From Allodiplogaster sudhausi (lineage: Eukaryota > Nematoda > Chromadorea > Rhabditida > Diplogasteridae), in assembly GCA_945643635.1 (NCBI GenBank), contig CALZFC010000252.1:4493001-4557000 (forward strand): a stretch of 64,000 nt of DNA, in the 5' to 3' direction. This document shows positions 11,735 to 23,094 of the stretch, piece after piece (within the stretch, counting starts at the first letter, position 1; the number at the start of each line of letters is the position of its first letter). The notes below the pieces were generated by a model that was not told where the DNA came from, made no database searches, and saw nothing but the letters and a program-made list of their open reading frames with translations. The translations under genes were made by a program, and so were the position numbers.

Positions 11735-12444
11735 TTAGTAAGAAAGTTTGTGAGTTGTTGAGTAGATGACGTGCTTTCTGATTTGCAGCAGACGCCCTTG
11801 ACGTCTCCAGCAAAGCGACACGCATTCCGAGCCGAAGGCGCAGGTGTTCCGCTGACAGGCTAGAAAATTTCCATTTATCAACAGATCACTATAATCTCAC
11901 AATTAGGTATATAGTTATTAAGTACTAACGTCCAATTCGTCTGGTCTCTTCGCAGAGTGCGATGTTTTTGCGATAGCAAACACCTTTGAGGTCGGGCAGA
12001 TCAAATCGGAAATAGCAGCCGTAGCCGGGAGGGCAGTCCTCGTTGCTTCGAACGCAGACTAAAATTAATTTCAATTCGCATCTTCACAATATTCATCCTA
12101 AAAATATTCCATAGTTTAATTTATAGCACAAAACCTATTAAAGAAGCATTGGGACATAAGTAGTACATGGTTTTGTGGGCATAGATGAATTAGTAGTGGT
12201 CGGAAACATCGGTCTCGATGGCTTGAACGATTCTGCCTTATGAAATTTCTTGCAATATTTTGCTGTGGAAATGAAGAATACATGAAATCGCACACGCGTT
12301 TCTACTAATCAATTTTTTAAAATTTAATTTATTTAAAATAATTAAAGAACCTTTGCGATCTGAACCTTTGGTTGGGTACAGCAGCTTCTGTGTGAACGCA
12401 ATATTCATAAGGAGAAAGAGGAAAAATGACGATGATTTCTGCAT
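11735..12444 (-). CDS. Small secreted cysteine-rich protein (unrecognised family)
   Basis: Four exons in phase: 12351-12444, 12167-12262, 11930-12058 and 11735-11859, giving 147 residues. Residues 1-19 form a signal peptide (MQKSSSFFLFLLMNIAFTQ), so it is probably secreted. A Thr/Ser/Pro-rich stretch follows, then a cysteine module in exon 3 (CVRSNEDCPPGYGC, later GVC and ALC) and a second partial module in exon 4 (NTCAFGSEC). In exon 4 the conceptual frame turns basic and loses the expected cysteines. The +1 alternative reads FAGDVKGVCC, which mirrors the DLPDLKGVC of the first module, so a one-base indel (mutation or sequence error) probably truncates the second module. The ATG lies 12 nt after a T-rich AAG acceptor, a likely trans-splice site. 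No function is assigned; the spacing is reminiscent of WAP/EB-like disulfide domains, but this is not established. Confidence 0.65.
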
Positions 12445-12449
12445 CCTTC

Positions 12450-13560
12450 AGATTATCTTAAAAAAAAAGAAGAGGTTTTATTGAAAATATTCTTATTGTT
12501 AGCTATCATTAATATAAATAAATTTAAAAGTTTTTCATAGAAATTGCAAAATGTCAGCAAAGGAATTGGTCTTCATGGGCCGGGTATTTATTTTGAAATG
12601 AAAGGCAGGCCTTTGAATATTTGTGCAGCTGCCAAATTCAGAAACGACAATGCGGCCAATGACATTCCATTTCTCTCTTCACTACAGGATAAAAAAGGAA
12701 TGGTGATTCTTCTCGCGCGCAATACATGCGAACAAGAGGAATGTCTATTTGATCAATTGACCTTTTCAACAACAAAAAAAATCCTGCTGGCATTTGCTCG
12801 TCCTATTTTTAATTCACTTTCTCTTTTTGTGATCGTCAGGTCACATCGGCATCTCTTTCTCATTTTAATGCAATCTCTTGAAGGTTACGCGGCAATAAGG
12901 CCAACAAAATGCAAAAAATTCAACTGTAAGCCAAAGGTACATACAAATACATATGCTTTCTTAATATCCCTTTCACAATGTCTTATATTTACTGGTAAGT
13001 CAACAATGTAGTTCAGATGGCCTTCAGCACCAAGATTATTCCAAGTAACGATGTGATTTCCGTTTTGTTGCCAATGTGCGATTCGGTCGGACTATTAAAT
13101 ATGTATGTATGTATGTATGTTGGAAATAGGAATTTCAACTCCAGTTCAGTTGACATAATATCGCTCGAGATTGCAAGCTCGCTCTTACTGGCACGTGAAC
13201 AGGAACGGAACGAGCAATCCCAAATATTAACCCCAGATGAGCGGCTAGCTATGTACATACTACATACATAGACCCTCCTGGAACTCTACTGCTATTGTTC
13301 TGAAAGAAGGCATATGAATAATGAAATAGTATATTTTGCAAATATAAAACAAAATTGTATCATGCTGACCTTTACACGGCCAGCAGTCAGGTGGGACTCC
13401 GCGATTTCGCATATCCCGGAAGAAGCAGGAGAATGTCGGTAATTGTATCTGAAGCTCCGCGCTAACGAAAACTTAACCAGCCACTTCACGATGACGTTCC
13501 TCTTCGATATCAACATCAACGGCTGTTCGCTCAGTGTACATATGTATGTACATACATACA
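12450..13560. other. Intergenic with repeat fragments
   Basis: A 155-codon open frame at 12544-13011 overlaps a diverged piece of the dispersed repeat seen at 9.4, 22.1 and 33.9 kb and shows no domain or coding bias, so I do not call it. (TATG)n and (TACA)n microsatellites lie at 13100-13118 and 13540-13562. Confidence 0.45.
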
Positions 13561-13562
13561 TT

Positions 13563-13637
13563 CATAGATAGCAAATATATAAGTGAACTGGAAGGTGTTA
13601 CGGTCGGGTTCGGGTGAGTCCCATATCCGCCGTATTG
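13563..13637 (+). repeat. Direct repeat, left copy
   Basis: About 75 bp (ATAGATAGCAAATAT, CTGGAAGGTGTTACGGTCGG, ATCCGCCGTATT) recur in the same orientation at 14838-14925 with few differences. The pair encloses the TA microsatellite, the foldback element and the reverse-transcriptase fragment. Confidence 0.7.
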
Positions 13638-13639
13638 TA

Positions 13640-13692
<53 letters not shown>
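13640..13692. repeat. (TA)n microsatellite
   Basis: An uninterrupted TA dinucleotide run of about 50 bp abuts the pogo-like foldback element, which targets TA. Confidence 0.9.
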
Positions 13693-13694
<2 letters not shown>

Positions 13695-14116
13695 GTATTT
13701 TCTCTATTAGTACCCCCGGGGGTTCTATTTTTCAATACCCTTGCGAGAGGGGGGCACTATTAGAGGGAGGGGTTCTATTTTTCAATGTGAGACACTAAAA
13801 GTTTAATAACAACATTTCATTCCCAAAAAAAGAAGAATCGTAGCCTGAATTGAGTGGAATCATCACTGGAATATCTGTTTCACAACAGATTTATCATGAA
13901 TTTGGCATCAGATCATTGGCAAGAGCATCCCATGCCTCCAGGATCTATACGAGGTACATCTAGAGCTGAAGTGATAGACTATTAGGGGGGGGGGTACTAT
14001 TGGAGGGGGGGTTCTACTAGAGGGAGGGGTTCTATTTTTCAATGGCATTTTCCGGGGGGGGGGTACTATTAGAGGGGGGGTTCTAATAAAGGGGGGTACT
14101 AAAAGAGAAAATACGG
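13693..14116. mobile_element. Pogo/Tigger-like foldback MITE, about 424 bp
   Basis: Terminal inverted repeats start CCGTATTTTCTC and continue into G/C-rich TAGTACCCCC on both sides, flanked by TA duplications. Internally there are repeated blocks of the type GGGGGTTCTATTTTTCAAT in several orientations. There is no transposase. The CCGTATTTTCTC terminus is of the type I associate with pogo/Tigger-class non-autonomous elements. The superfamily call rests on the TA site and terminal sequence only. Confidence 0.7.
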
Positions 14117-14472
14117 TATATATCTTTATCGCTTTGCCCAGCATGTATGTACATATTTAATGTAAGTGTCATATGTTCGTAGTTGTAGTCGGGGTCAAGC
14201 AATGGAGAAAGGTGAAAAAGAAAGAAAGAAAATCGTACAAAAGAATCATGATGTGACAGCATAGCAATAACTGCGAAAAGAAGACAGCGAATTTGAGGAG
14301 ACATGCTGCTCTGATAGTGAGTTCCATAAACGAATTACACGAAAAGATAGACTAGCACGCCTATAGCGAAGTGATCGAAGAGAAGGAAAGGAAAGCCTAA
14401 GAGAGTGACCTCGGAGGTTGGAAGAGTATCGAGTGGGAAATTGGAAAAAACAAGTGGGCCCTACTTATTGGC

Positions 14473-14700
14473 CTATGAATCTATGGCATTAAGTGCACAT
14501 TGAAGGAGCGAAGGGTCATAATAAGTATATAGCTTTACTTCATCTGCATAAATAGTGAAATAACAACCTGAAGGTATGCATTCAACGATGTCGTTAATGT
14601 AGATCAAAAAGAGCAGAGGTCCTAGACAAGTTCCCTGATTGACACCATTGTTAATAAAATACGGGAGGGAAGTAGAGTCACTGATAATAGCAGACTGAGT
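14473..14700 (-). pseudogene. Non-LTR retrotransposon reverse transcriptase fragment
   Basis: The minus-strand frame contains NNGVNQGTCLGPLLFLIYIND followed by FTIYADEVKLY. These are reverse-transcriptase blocks (GxxQGSxLGPLLFLLYIND and the YADD box) of Jockey/CR1/RTE-like LINEs. The catalytic YADD reads YADE, and neither flanking RT domain nor endonuclease is visible. The upstream frame runs straight into a (GA)n-encoded Arg/Glu tail. It is a short dead insertion, not a working element. Confidence 0.85.
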
Positions 14701-14718
14701 TCTGTTCTCTCTCTCCCT

Positions 14719-14753
<35 letters not shown>

Positions 14754-14837
14754 GCCCTTCTCTCTTTCTCTTTCTTCTCAACATTAACATTCACGTAATG
14801 TATAACGTAGTATGTAGATGGACGCATGCACATACAT

Positions 14838-14925
14838 AGATAGCAAATATGTAAGTGAGCTGGAAGGTATTACGGTCGGGTTCGGGTGAACTTGTGGCGG
14901 TCCCCTATCCGCCGTGTTATAGATT
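14838..14925 (+). repeat. Direct repeat, right copy
   Basis: Partner of the copy at 13563-13637. It carries a short extra segment (about 10 nt, around AACTTGTGGC) before the CTATCCGCCGTGTTATAG part. Together the two copies bracket about 1.2 kb of transposon debris and could be duplicated host sequence or termini of an unrecognised element. Confidence 0.65.
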
Positions 14926-15840
14926 GGGGGCAAGTCACACATTGCTCTTTACATATCTTTATACATTTAGTCTTACTTAGTACCAAACATACGGAGAGAG
15001 AGAGAGAGAGGGAGAAGAAAGGGGGCCAGGCCTTGGGGGCAGCCTATAGAGATCATTCACTATATTATTTAAAGAGAATATCGTTCTGTGTATAAATTTT
15101 TCTGCCACTCGAACAAAAATAAAGGGTTTTGTTTTAAAATAAAGCAATCATTCTTTTTCCTCCATAATGTCCTGGGGTATGTTGGCCCATTCTCTGTTTT
15201 GCTAGAGTGAATCTGTGTTCAGACAATACTTTCGCAGAATTCTAATGACCTTGTTGTATCAATAACAAAAAAAGGGTTTTCATTGTTGTCTGATCCAGAT
15301 ATTTAGAAGTAGTAGCCTGGCGAGTGAGTGTTTCTCGCATATTTGTAGCTCTGTGTTCTCTGCTCTTTTTACGTGCCGTACACGCTGTCCTTCTCTAGTC
15401 CTCTATCTCTGCCCCCTTCACCCTTTGTCCACTTCCATGACCTCACTCCATTGCATCTCGTGGCGACTCACAGAGCCCTCTGGCTCACGAGTTCTCTGCT
15501 CATCTGCTCTCTCCAACACACTCTCTTTCTCTGTTCTGCGTCTCTGTACCCTCTCGTTCGCTCTCACTTCTCGTCTCTCTCGTCTCAGCGAGCAGCTGGT
15601 CTGCACTGCGCACCAATCGAGACGAGTCGATATGTCGTCTTTCTCTGTCGCTCCCTCTCTTCCTCTCGCATTCTTTCACTTCTTGCAGCCTGTTCAGATG
15701 CATTCTACGATTGCTTGCGATCTAAGCTTCTTTGAACGAAGCTTGGATATTTTATTGTTTATAGGCTCAAGGAATAGCCGGTAGATTGATTGTCCATTTA
15801 AGTTGATATAAACTCTTTACTTTATTTCAGTGTATCCAGA

Positions 15841-16080
15841 ATGGAAGGTCAGCGCAAACGCTCAATCGCATGGCAGTTCTTCTCGCTTCGTGGAATGGTC
15901 GCCTTCTGCAAATTCTGCCCGAAGAAGTACAAGCATCTCACTAATGGTTTCCACACCACTCAGATGCTCCGCCATGTCAAGGCGCACCATCCAGAAGAAC
16001 TCGACGGCGATCAGCTGTCAGTGTACCTCCGCGCGAGTAAAAATTTGAAATTTTTAGGTTCTCGGCATGATTTCCCTTAA
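15841..16080 (+). pseudogene. Duplicated, truncated BED-finger exon of hAT copy A
   Basis: This is a second copy of the transposase first exon, starting MEGQRKRSIAWQFF and carrying an intact Cx2C...Hx4H finger. It diverges after the finger and stops within about 25 codons. The preceding 200 bp, including a (CT)-rich tract and a TTTATTTCAG acceptor, is repeated before the complete exon at 16417. The repeat unit is about 576 bp, indicating a local tandem duplication inside the transposon. Confidence 0.75.
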
Positions 16081-19000
16081 AGGGATCATGAGATACTGTC
16101 AATTTTTTTTAATTCAGTAGTATTGACGAGATTTTGTTAGCACGATAGCGTCCTTGGCGAAATTTTTGGCAAAATTCCCAGTTTCTCTAATGTCCGCAAT
16201 TCCATACACCTAACCCACCGTTCTCGCTCCCTCTCTTCCTCTCGCATTCTTTCACTTCTTGCAGCCTGTTTAGATGCATTCTACGATTGCTTGCGAGCTA
16301 AGCTTCTTTGAACGAAGCTTGGATATTTTATTGTTCATAGGCTCAAAGAATGGCCAGTAGATTGATTGTCCATCTAAATTGATATAAACTCTTTCATTTA
16401 TTTCAGTGTTGCCAGAATGGAAGATCAGCGCGAGAAACGCTCAATCGCGTGGCAGTTTTTCACGCTTCACGGAATGGTCGCGGTCTGCAAATTCTGCCCG
16501 AAGAAGTTCAAGCATCCTTCGGGTTTCGCCACCTCTCATCTGTTCCGCCATGTCAAGGCGCGCCATCCAGAGGAACTCGACGGCGATCAGCTGCTGTCCT
16601 CCTCGCACTCGGCTGCTGCTCTTCCCGAGCCCAGTGCACCTCCGCGCTCCTTCTCGCCCTCGGCTGCTGCTCGTCCCGGGTCCAGTGCACCTCCGCGCGA
16701 GTCTGCTGGTCGGTTGTCTCTTCTCACTCTGTCATCGCGGAGATTTGGTGGGCCTGGTAGTGAGCGTGCCAAGTCTGTTTCGGAACTATCGTATCTGCAC
16801 GGAATCAAGCGGTTTTTATTTTATTTTCTGACATATGACTAGAATACGGCATTATTTTTTCGTACACCATGAAGCAACGAACTGTGCATATAGTCTTTAA
16901 GGGTTTTTCGTCCGAATATACATTTTTTGACCTGACTTGGCCATGTTGACCTCCCGAACTAATGGGCGGAGCTTAGCTAATTTTTTTGCGTCTCGCGATT
17001 AATCACGGTGACTTATTGTTAGCGCAATGCATTCGCGTCAAAAGCACAGTAGTTCAAAATAGCCATGAAGGGAAATCGTGCCAGGATCATTACCATTTAA
17101 AGATCTGTCTTTTTTATTTAGTAGTAAAAATCCGAAACAGGGGAGACCCCGACTTACTGTAACACCTAAAATTTTGCTAACTATCGTCTTGGGTCACCGT
17201 GTAATATAAGTGCAAATGGAGTGGGCGCTAATTCACTGGCTGAATGCGTCATTGAAAGCGAGCGATGAATGCAACGAAGAACGATTCGAGTTCAGCCCTG
17301 ACAAACGACCCCTGGGCAGGCGTCGACCGTCAGCTGGCGTCTCTCATCGCCGTGTCTGGGCTGCCAGCGGACTTTGTGTCTTCGCCCCACTTCAAAGCCT
17401 TCTGCGGCGAGCTCTCTCCATCCTACGTGCTGCCATGCAAGAAACGCATCACTCGCATCACCGCCGCCATTTCTGCCGAGCATCGACATAAGGTGTCTCA
17501 CCAAACATCTGCATTTAGCAGCAAACAATAGGACTTCTTTTTCGACCAGTATTCTAATTTTTTCATTCCCTAGTTTATTGCCAGAATCTACTACGTTTTA
17601 TCACCATCTACAATTTTACCATGTCTCCAGGAGTATTATATTTGCGTATTGTATTCTTAGCTTTCTCGTCGCCTTGCGGGCGCGGATGAAGTGGCGCTCT
17701 CGGTGGACTACTGGCCGGCCTCGGCCTTTGACGAGGCATCGATTGCGACACTCTCAGTTCACTTCTTCACCGGTCCCAGCGATGACGCAGAACGTGCTTC
17801 ATTCCTGCTTGACCTGACCCAGATATGCGACGAAGGGTGGGTATTGATTAAAGTTTATATTCGGTTATTCATACCATTTAGATAAATAAAATATATTTTA
17901 ACAATTTTCTCGTATTGTTATTAAGCGACTAAGAAATTATGTCATAGACAGATTTTGTGTCTAGGTTATCCATCCAACAGATGATCGAAGGCTGTTGCAT
18001 GGTATACGGCATTCGAAAGAAGGTTGGCTTTTGTTCTCGCATTAGGGCCCATTGCAGATGGAAGATTTCATGAGACACATTAATTGATAAAGCATTGCTT
18101 AATGTGTTTCCCTATGCTATATTTCCCAGAGCTAATTCAGATTGTCTGCATTGTCTCAAACTTCACGAATGCCGCTGTTTCCTATGCGGGCATTGAAAGG
18201 TACATAAAAGTTGCGCTTGTTTAGTTAGCACGCTCATCACCAAGTAACTGGGCAGTTCTTCGTTGATAATGGTTATACCTGTATTTAGTCATGAATCTTT
18301 GCCTTGAAGCAGAGAAGTAGAAGTGAGTCCCTTGAGATGCGAGTGCGGGACGAGTCTGCTGAGTCAGCAGCTGTCGGGTCTCGTCCCTCTCATCGAAGAT
18401 GATTCCCAGTTGCGTCGCGTCGCTCCCACTCTTCTTGCGCCCTTTGAGGAACTCGTTCGATCGGTTCGGGAAAACGTTCATTTATTCTCTTTTCACTCAA
18501 CGTTTGCCTTTTCCATCAAAGATCTTACAGTAAAAATATTTAGGATTTGTTTAGAATCTTTTCGACCTTTATTAGAATAGATTCATAGTTACCTGACAGG
18601 GAACAATTCCAGCTCTGTGACAGCCGTGCTCAAGCCTCAACTGTTCTTGCGGCACATATGGTTGCTCAGCAAGCGTTCGACAGGTAAATGATTTAAATAT
18701 TCTTTGGAAGAACTAAAAATGAAATATTAAACTGCGAAACATTCTTTTTTTCTATCACAAGCTTTAAAACAGTGTTTCAGATTGGCTTCTGCGACTGAGG
18801 GACGAAGGAGGGAGGAGGGCGAACGACGTCTGTACTCTCTCGTCTCGCCTCGTCAGGAGGCTGTTGCTGCTAAACTTCTCTCCTGTCCATTTCTTCGACG
18901 GGCTCTTCTCCTCGACCCTCGCTTTGCTTTCCTTGAACTTGTGCTGCCTGCCAAAAAGTGGGAGGACATTCTTGAGGAATTCTGCAAGTTTGCTGGTTAG

Positions 19001-19482
19001 AATACTTCTCATGTTTTGCTTCACTTCTGGATAATCATGGAATTTTTTTTATTAACTTCTTCAAATTAGTTTGAAAGTCGCTTGTTTGGTGTAACAATTG
19101 TGTGCATTAGAAGTTCCGAGAAGACAGCCTAGTTTAATTCTTTTTAAGGAGAGAAGAAGCTGAAGAGTTCGTCTGGCGAGGCGATTGTGAACCAGGAGGT
19201 GGACGATTGCTTCGTCGCCGGCCACAGTGGACTTCCGTCTTCTTCTTCTTCGTCTTCTGCCTCCTCCTCCATTTGGAATATTCTCGTCACTGGCAAGAGC
19301 AGCGATCTGTCAACATCAACGGAGTCGCCTCTTAGGGTCACTTTCATCGGTCACAGTTGTCCTTTTTTGTGACGCCTTCATATCTGTGAAACGTGCGTCT
19401 GTGTACATGTTGTTTTTAAATTCACTATTAATAGTTTATGTTCACAAACGCTATTGTGAGAGTGAGATGAGATGCCACATAC

Positions 19483-19506
19483 AGTACCGCCCACGAGCCA
19501 GGTGAT
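19483..19506 (+). repeat. Tc1-like MITE terminus inside a hAT intron
   Basis: TACAGTACCGCCCACGAGCC is identical to the end of the 121-bp MITE at 7015-7135. It lies in the last part of the intron before the dimerisation exon. Only one end is present. Equivalent sites occur in copy B (about 24206-24229, inverted) and copy C (about 31656-31679), so it predates the duplication of the hAT copies. Confidence 0.85.
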
Positions 19507-19754
19507 ATTTCTGTCCTCCATTCCAGATCGAGCTGTCGGTGTACCGTGCCCAGTGCGCGAGGTCGCGCCCTCGCACGCTCTCCTGCCCGAGGGAGTGGTG
19601 GCGCGCGAGACGCTCTACGCTTCCTACGCTGCACGCCATGCAGCGGAGATATGCTGTCGTTCCGGCTTCCGCCGCCTCCTCAGCCGGTGCCGCGCTGTGA
19701 GAAAATATTTGACTTCATTCATTCTCCTCCCTCTTGTCATTTGCGTAGTCCTTA

Positions 19755-20518
19755 CAAGGGAAGTCTTTCGGCGGGGTGTGGCAAACCACAACATATTATA
19801 CATCATTCGAAAGCTCTCAGCGAGCTGGTAACGTTTTTGATGTTTATAGCTGCGGAAGAGAGCGCTTGAACGTGACCAACTTTTAGCTGGCCCCAAAAAT
19901 TAACATTTTCACGAATTTTCTAGGTTTTTCGGCTCTAAAACTGATGAATACGTCGTAGCTGGCCATATCAAACCTAATAACTTAATTTCCGATCATTTTT
20001 GGAGAAAAATTTTTTTTAGGCCATTTTTCACCTTTGATGAAAAATTACTTGTTTTGTATGGAGAAAAAGCAATTTTTTCTAAAAAGATTTTTGAGTTTCA
20101 CGCCACTAATTCCTCTTTTTCAAGTCATTTTAAACTTGAAAAATAATAGTTGACATATTATATCACGCTGTAAAATTTTAATTTTCTGAATGAGTCCTTC
20201 TGTCTCAAAAACGTTCATGTTTTGCCTAAAACAACTGCGGATGCATTATTCCTATCTGAATCTTGTTTCTCTTATAGAGCAACTTGTTTGCATTCCGTAT
20301 AAAAAAAATCCCGTTCGATTTCTTTACTTTTGCGGCTGCAGGTGCCTGGTCTGGAAGGGGCCTCCACCAAGCCAGGCCCCTTCCAGACCCAGGTACGCCT
20401 GTGCTTCGGCTTTTCCAGCGCTCTCTTCCGCAGCTATAAACATCAAAAACGTTACCAGCTCGTTGAATGATGTATAATATGTTGTGGTTTGCCACACCCC
20501 GCCGAAAGACTTCCCTTG
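19755..20518. mobile_element. 764-bp MITE with TTA target-site duplication
   Basis: Inverted termini CAAGGGAAGTCTTTCGGCGG, with arms of about 110 bp (19755-19865 and 20408-20518), are flanked by TTA on both sides. Copies B and C lack it at the matching position, giving natural empty sites. The TTA duplication is typical of PIF/Harbinger elements. The interior includes a tight GC-rich hairpin at 20352-20400. There is no transposase. Confidence 0.8.
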
Positions 20519-21327
20519 TTAGTTCGCCTACGAACCCCCGAATGATGAATTGGATTCGGGAAAAGTCACAAGGTTTGGGACCACAATTAGATAAAGCAGA
20601 ACTGACAAGGTAAATTAGTGGAGGCACCATAATTTCTTCGTAATCTAGCCTAACGAAGCGGACCACCCGTCTGTCGACCGTTCACAACACGTTGATGGTG
20701 GCTGCTGCAAGCCAGCCAGCACCGGCCGTTAACGAGTTAGTGCTTTGCTTCGCATTATGTTTTCTAAAATTTCATTCAACAGGAAATAAAGTTTAAAAAA
20801 AATGAAAACCCCGCTTCTGTCTGGTGGAACGTTCTGACTTGGATTATTTAGCCTTCTCGATTCGGACCGGTTTTTATGGCGATGCCTTCTTTCGCCTGCT
20901 ACTCCTCATTCAAGGGTGAAAGTTTGTCTTATTTTAATTTCGTCGAAAAAAGAGAGATTAAATTTTTGATTTATGATATTTAAAAAACGTTTACACAAGA
21001 AATCCATGTGTTGAAAATGACTATTTCATATTTTTTCTTCTTTAAAGGTGGTGGTGATGGACGAAGAAAATGAAGTGGAGAGTGAGGTGGAAGAAGATGA
21101 AGAGGTCGCCGATGATTGGATCGAAACCGTGAATGACGAGGATTGTAGTGAAATTTATTGAGAAAGTTTCAGATCTCAATTTTTATTGCTTACTTAATTT
21201 ATCATGTCAGACATTTCACCTTCTTCCCTTTTGTTTTGTTTGCAAGCTTTTTTGCTTTCCTAAATAAATTAGACCTTGGCTAATGAATAATGTGTGAACG
21301 CTTACGTACGTTGGAATGACAGATGCT

Positions 21328-21782
21328 GTGCCAAGGGTTGGTCCCTGGCTCTCGACAAGCTGGCTGGCTCTTACTCACTCCACGACCTGACCTGTCCCTC
21401 TTCACCGTTCACAACCCAATTAGAACGTAGAGGAGACGAAGAAGAAGTAACGAAAACAATTTATTACTTAAAATAAAGGAAAGCAAGCAAACAAAAAGTT
21501 AATCTAGGATAATACAATGCAACCCCCAAAGACTCACTTCCACTCGATCCTCGATGCTGCTGCTGCTGTCGTCCTTGTCGCCTCCGACGACTCCCTCCTT
21601 GCCGCTAGCCTCCGAGCGGACTCCTTGCCGCTGCTGGCTTACGAGCGGACTCCCTGCCGCTCCGCAGCTTGGGCCTCCCCACTACTAACTAGCCACTCCG
21701 GCACTACTCACCTTGCCGGGTCAAAACAGGGGAGAGGGCCAAAGTGTAAAATGCTCTACCCAAAGGCAATAACACCTAGTGA
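21328..21782. other. Spacer between hAT copy A and the palindrome
   Basis: Contains short repeats of an AGCGGACTCC/TTGCCGCT type at 21600-21665 and a CTG-rich stretch near 21555. An open frame (21517-21888) spans it but has no recognisable domain and crosses into the repeat arm, so I do not call a gene. Confidence 0.4.
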
Positions 21783-22532
21783 TGGGAGAATCTACCTGAC
21801 AGATATCTCAGCAATTGCAGATGATGCCACCTTTATTTCTGCCAATTCGGACAACTTCTTGTTCCCGCCACGAGGTGTCATGAGATAAAAAATGCTGCAT
21901 ACATGAATTTCTGTAATGAAATTCGCAAAAAAACACGGTTCGCAATAAAAAAAAATGGATGTAGTATCCCTCAGCCGCCTCATGTACCGAGGATGAAATG
22001 GGCTTCGGCGTCGATGCGGGCTCTCAATGTGGCAGCTGCACAAATAGAATGAATGCACTCGTTGCTATATACATACATAAATACATGTGTATGTACATAT
22101 GTACATACATATGTAACCGGCATGAGATTACATTGCCACCATTTTTTTTTAAATGTTTTCGGCACCAAACTCTACGAACGATTTTTTACATGAAGCATGG
22201 CCGATCACCAAAAGATAACAAATCGTTGACCCTGGGAGTAGGCACTCTCTGTTTAGCGTACTTACCAGGTAGCATACACCCGCGGCGTGAAAAGAGCACA
22301 CGCAGTTCGAAGCGCCGCGGCACTCAAATAGTTATTCGGTGTTTGCCATCCTTTAAAGTAGGAATAACCAACGATGCCGCCAGTCTGCCTCGCAGAAGCG
22401 TCGAGGCCCTCTGGGCGTGGTTTCACCTTTATATTGGTTTGTACGCTCCGCTGACTTTCCACTAATCTCAGCATACACATTGCTCACTCGATTGAGATGC
22501 CTTTATGGTTTATACTAATGAACATCTTACAA

Positions 22533-22990
22533 TTAACGTTCAGTGGATTTCGTGTCCATCTCGGATGTCGTTCTCCAGCGCCAGCAACTCGTTGATTGGC
22601 CAGCACACGTGTTGAAGCAGTAATCTTTGAGAAGGAGGCCAGGCAGGATCTCTACCGTGATCTGTGCGAGGCGATGGGAGAGAGCGCTGACCTGGAGTTG
22701 TAGCTGCTTAAGTGATTCATTAATGATGCAGTATAAACGAAGAATACAACTAAAATTCAAGCCGATCTCCTGGGTGGCTCTCCCTCTACTGCACTCTTTT
22801 CTTCCCAACAGAGCCAGTCTAAGAAGCGCCCTCTCCATCATCTCCAAGGTGTTCGATCAGCTCTGACGCACGAAGAATGCTCTGAGAGGCAATCCCCCGA
22901 ATCCGCCCCCGAGCTGTCCGTTTCCCTCCTGACCCAACATGATCTTCATTTCCTAATTGATTTCTCAACCCGACAGTAAAGAGGTGAGGA
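22533..22990 (+). pseudogene. Copy of the 3' end of the gene at 37.9-39.0 kb (palindrome left arm)
   Basis: It reads SLRSALSIISKVFDQL followed by a stop, parallel to RLSSALSIVSEVRDEL near the C-terminus of the complete gene. An upstream block CEAMGESADLEL parallels GQSMGESSGQALPEA, and the intron with its CCGATCTC-type acceptor area is also recognisable. Sequence after the stop (AGAGGCAATCC, CTGACCCAAC) matches the 3' UTR of the complete gene. The frame between exons is broken, so it is a fragment, not a gene. Confidence 0.7.
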
Positions 22991-23094
22991 AAGTTCTATC
23001 ATTGAGAAGAAGCAATCAAAGATGAGCGAAGGGATTATAATCTTTTTTTTCTCCTGGATCCTCCTCTTCATAACCAACTATAGCAGCATCTCTC

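Larger units (their letters stand above)
15146..21327 (+). mobile_element. hAT transposon copy A with BED-finger transposase
   Basis: A transposase gene broken by introns. The N-terminus is a BED zinc finger (CKFCPKKFKH then HVKARH, Cx2C...Hx4H) at 16417. A conserved block GLPADFVSSPHFKAFCGEL lies at 17265-17493, the first catalytic region SVDYWPASAF near 17690, LLLDPRFAFLELV near 18910, and the hAT dimerisation signature (PREWWRARRSTLPTLHAM, then VPASAASSAG) at 19527-19700. A KRTTRLST exon follows near 20650, and an acidic C-terminal exon ends at 21161. Homology with copies B and C runs from about 15146 to 21327. This copy has a duplicated 5' exon (15650-15850 versus 16230-16430), so the first BED exon dead-ends, and a 764-bp MITE inserted at 19755. 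Terminal repeats and 8-bp target duplications of the element itself were not found. It is probably immobile. Confidence 0.85.

Noticed and set aside
12544..13011. 155-codon plus-strand open frame
   Set aside because: Overlaps a diverged dispersed repeat, has no recognisable motif, coding periodicity or acceptor near its start.
13640..13692. (TA)n run as a centromere or origin signal
   Set aside because: A simple microsatellite of about 50 bp next to a TA-targeting element; no further evidence.
18128..18196. Cys-rich frame (DCLHCLKLHECRCF) within hAT copy A
   Set aside because: Looks like a zinc ribbon by chance; it is out of phase with neighbouring transposase exons, and another frame of the same segment is as plausible.
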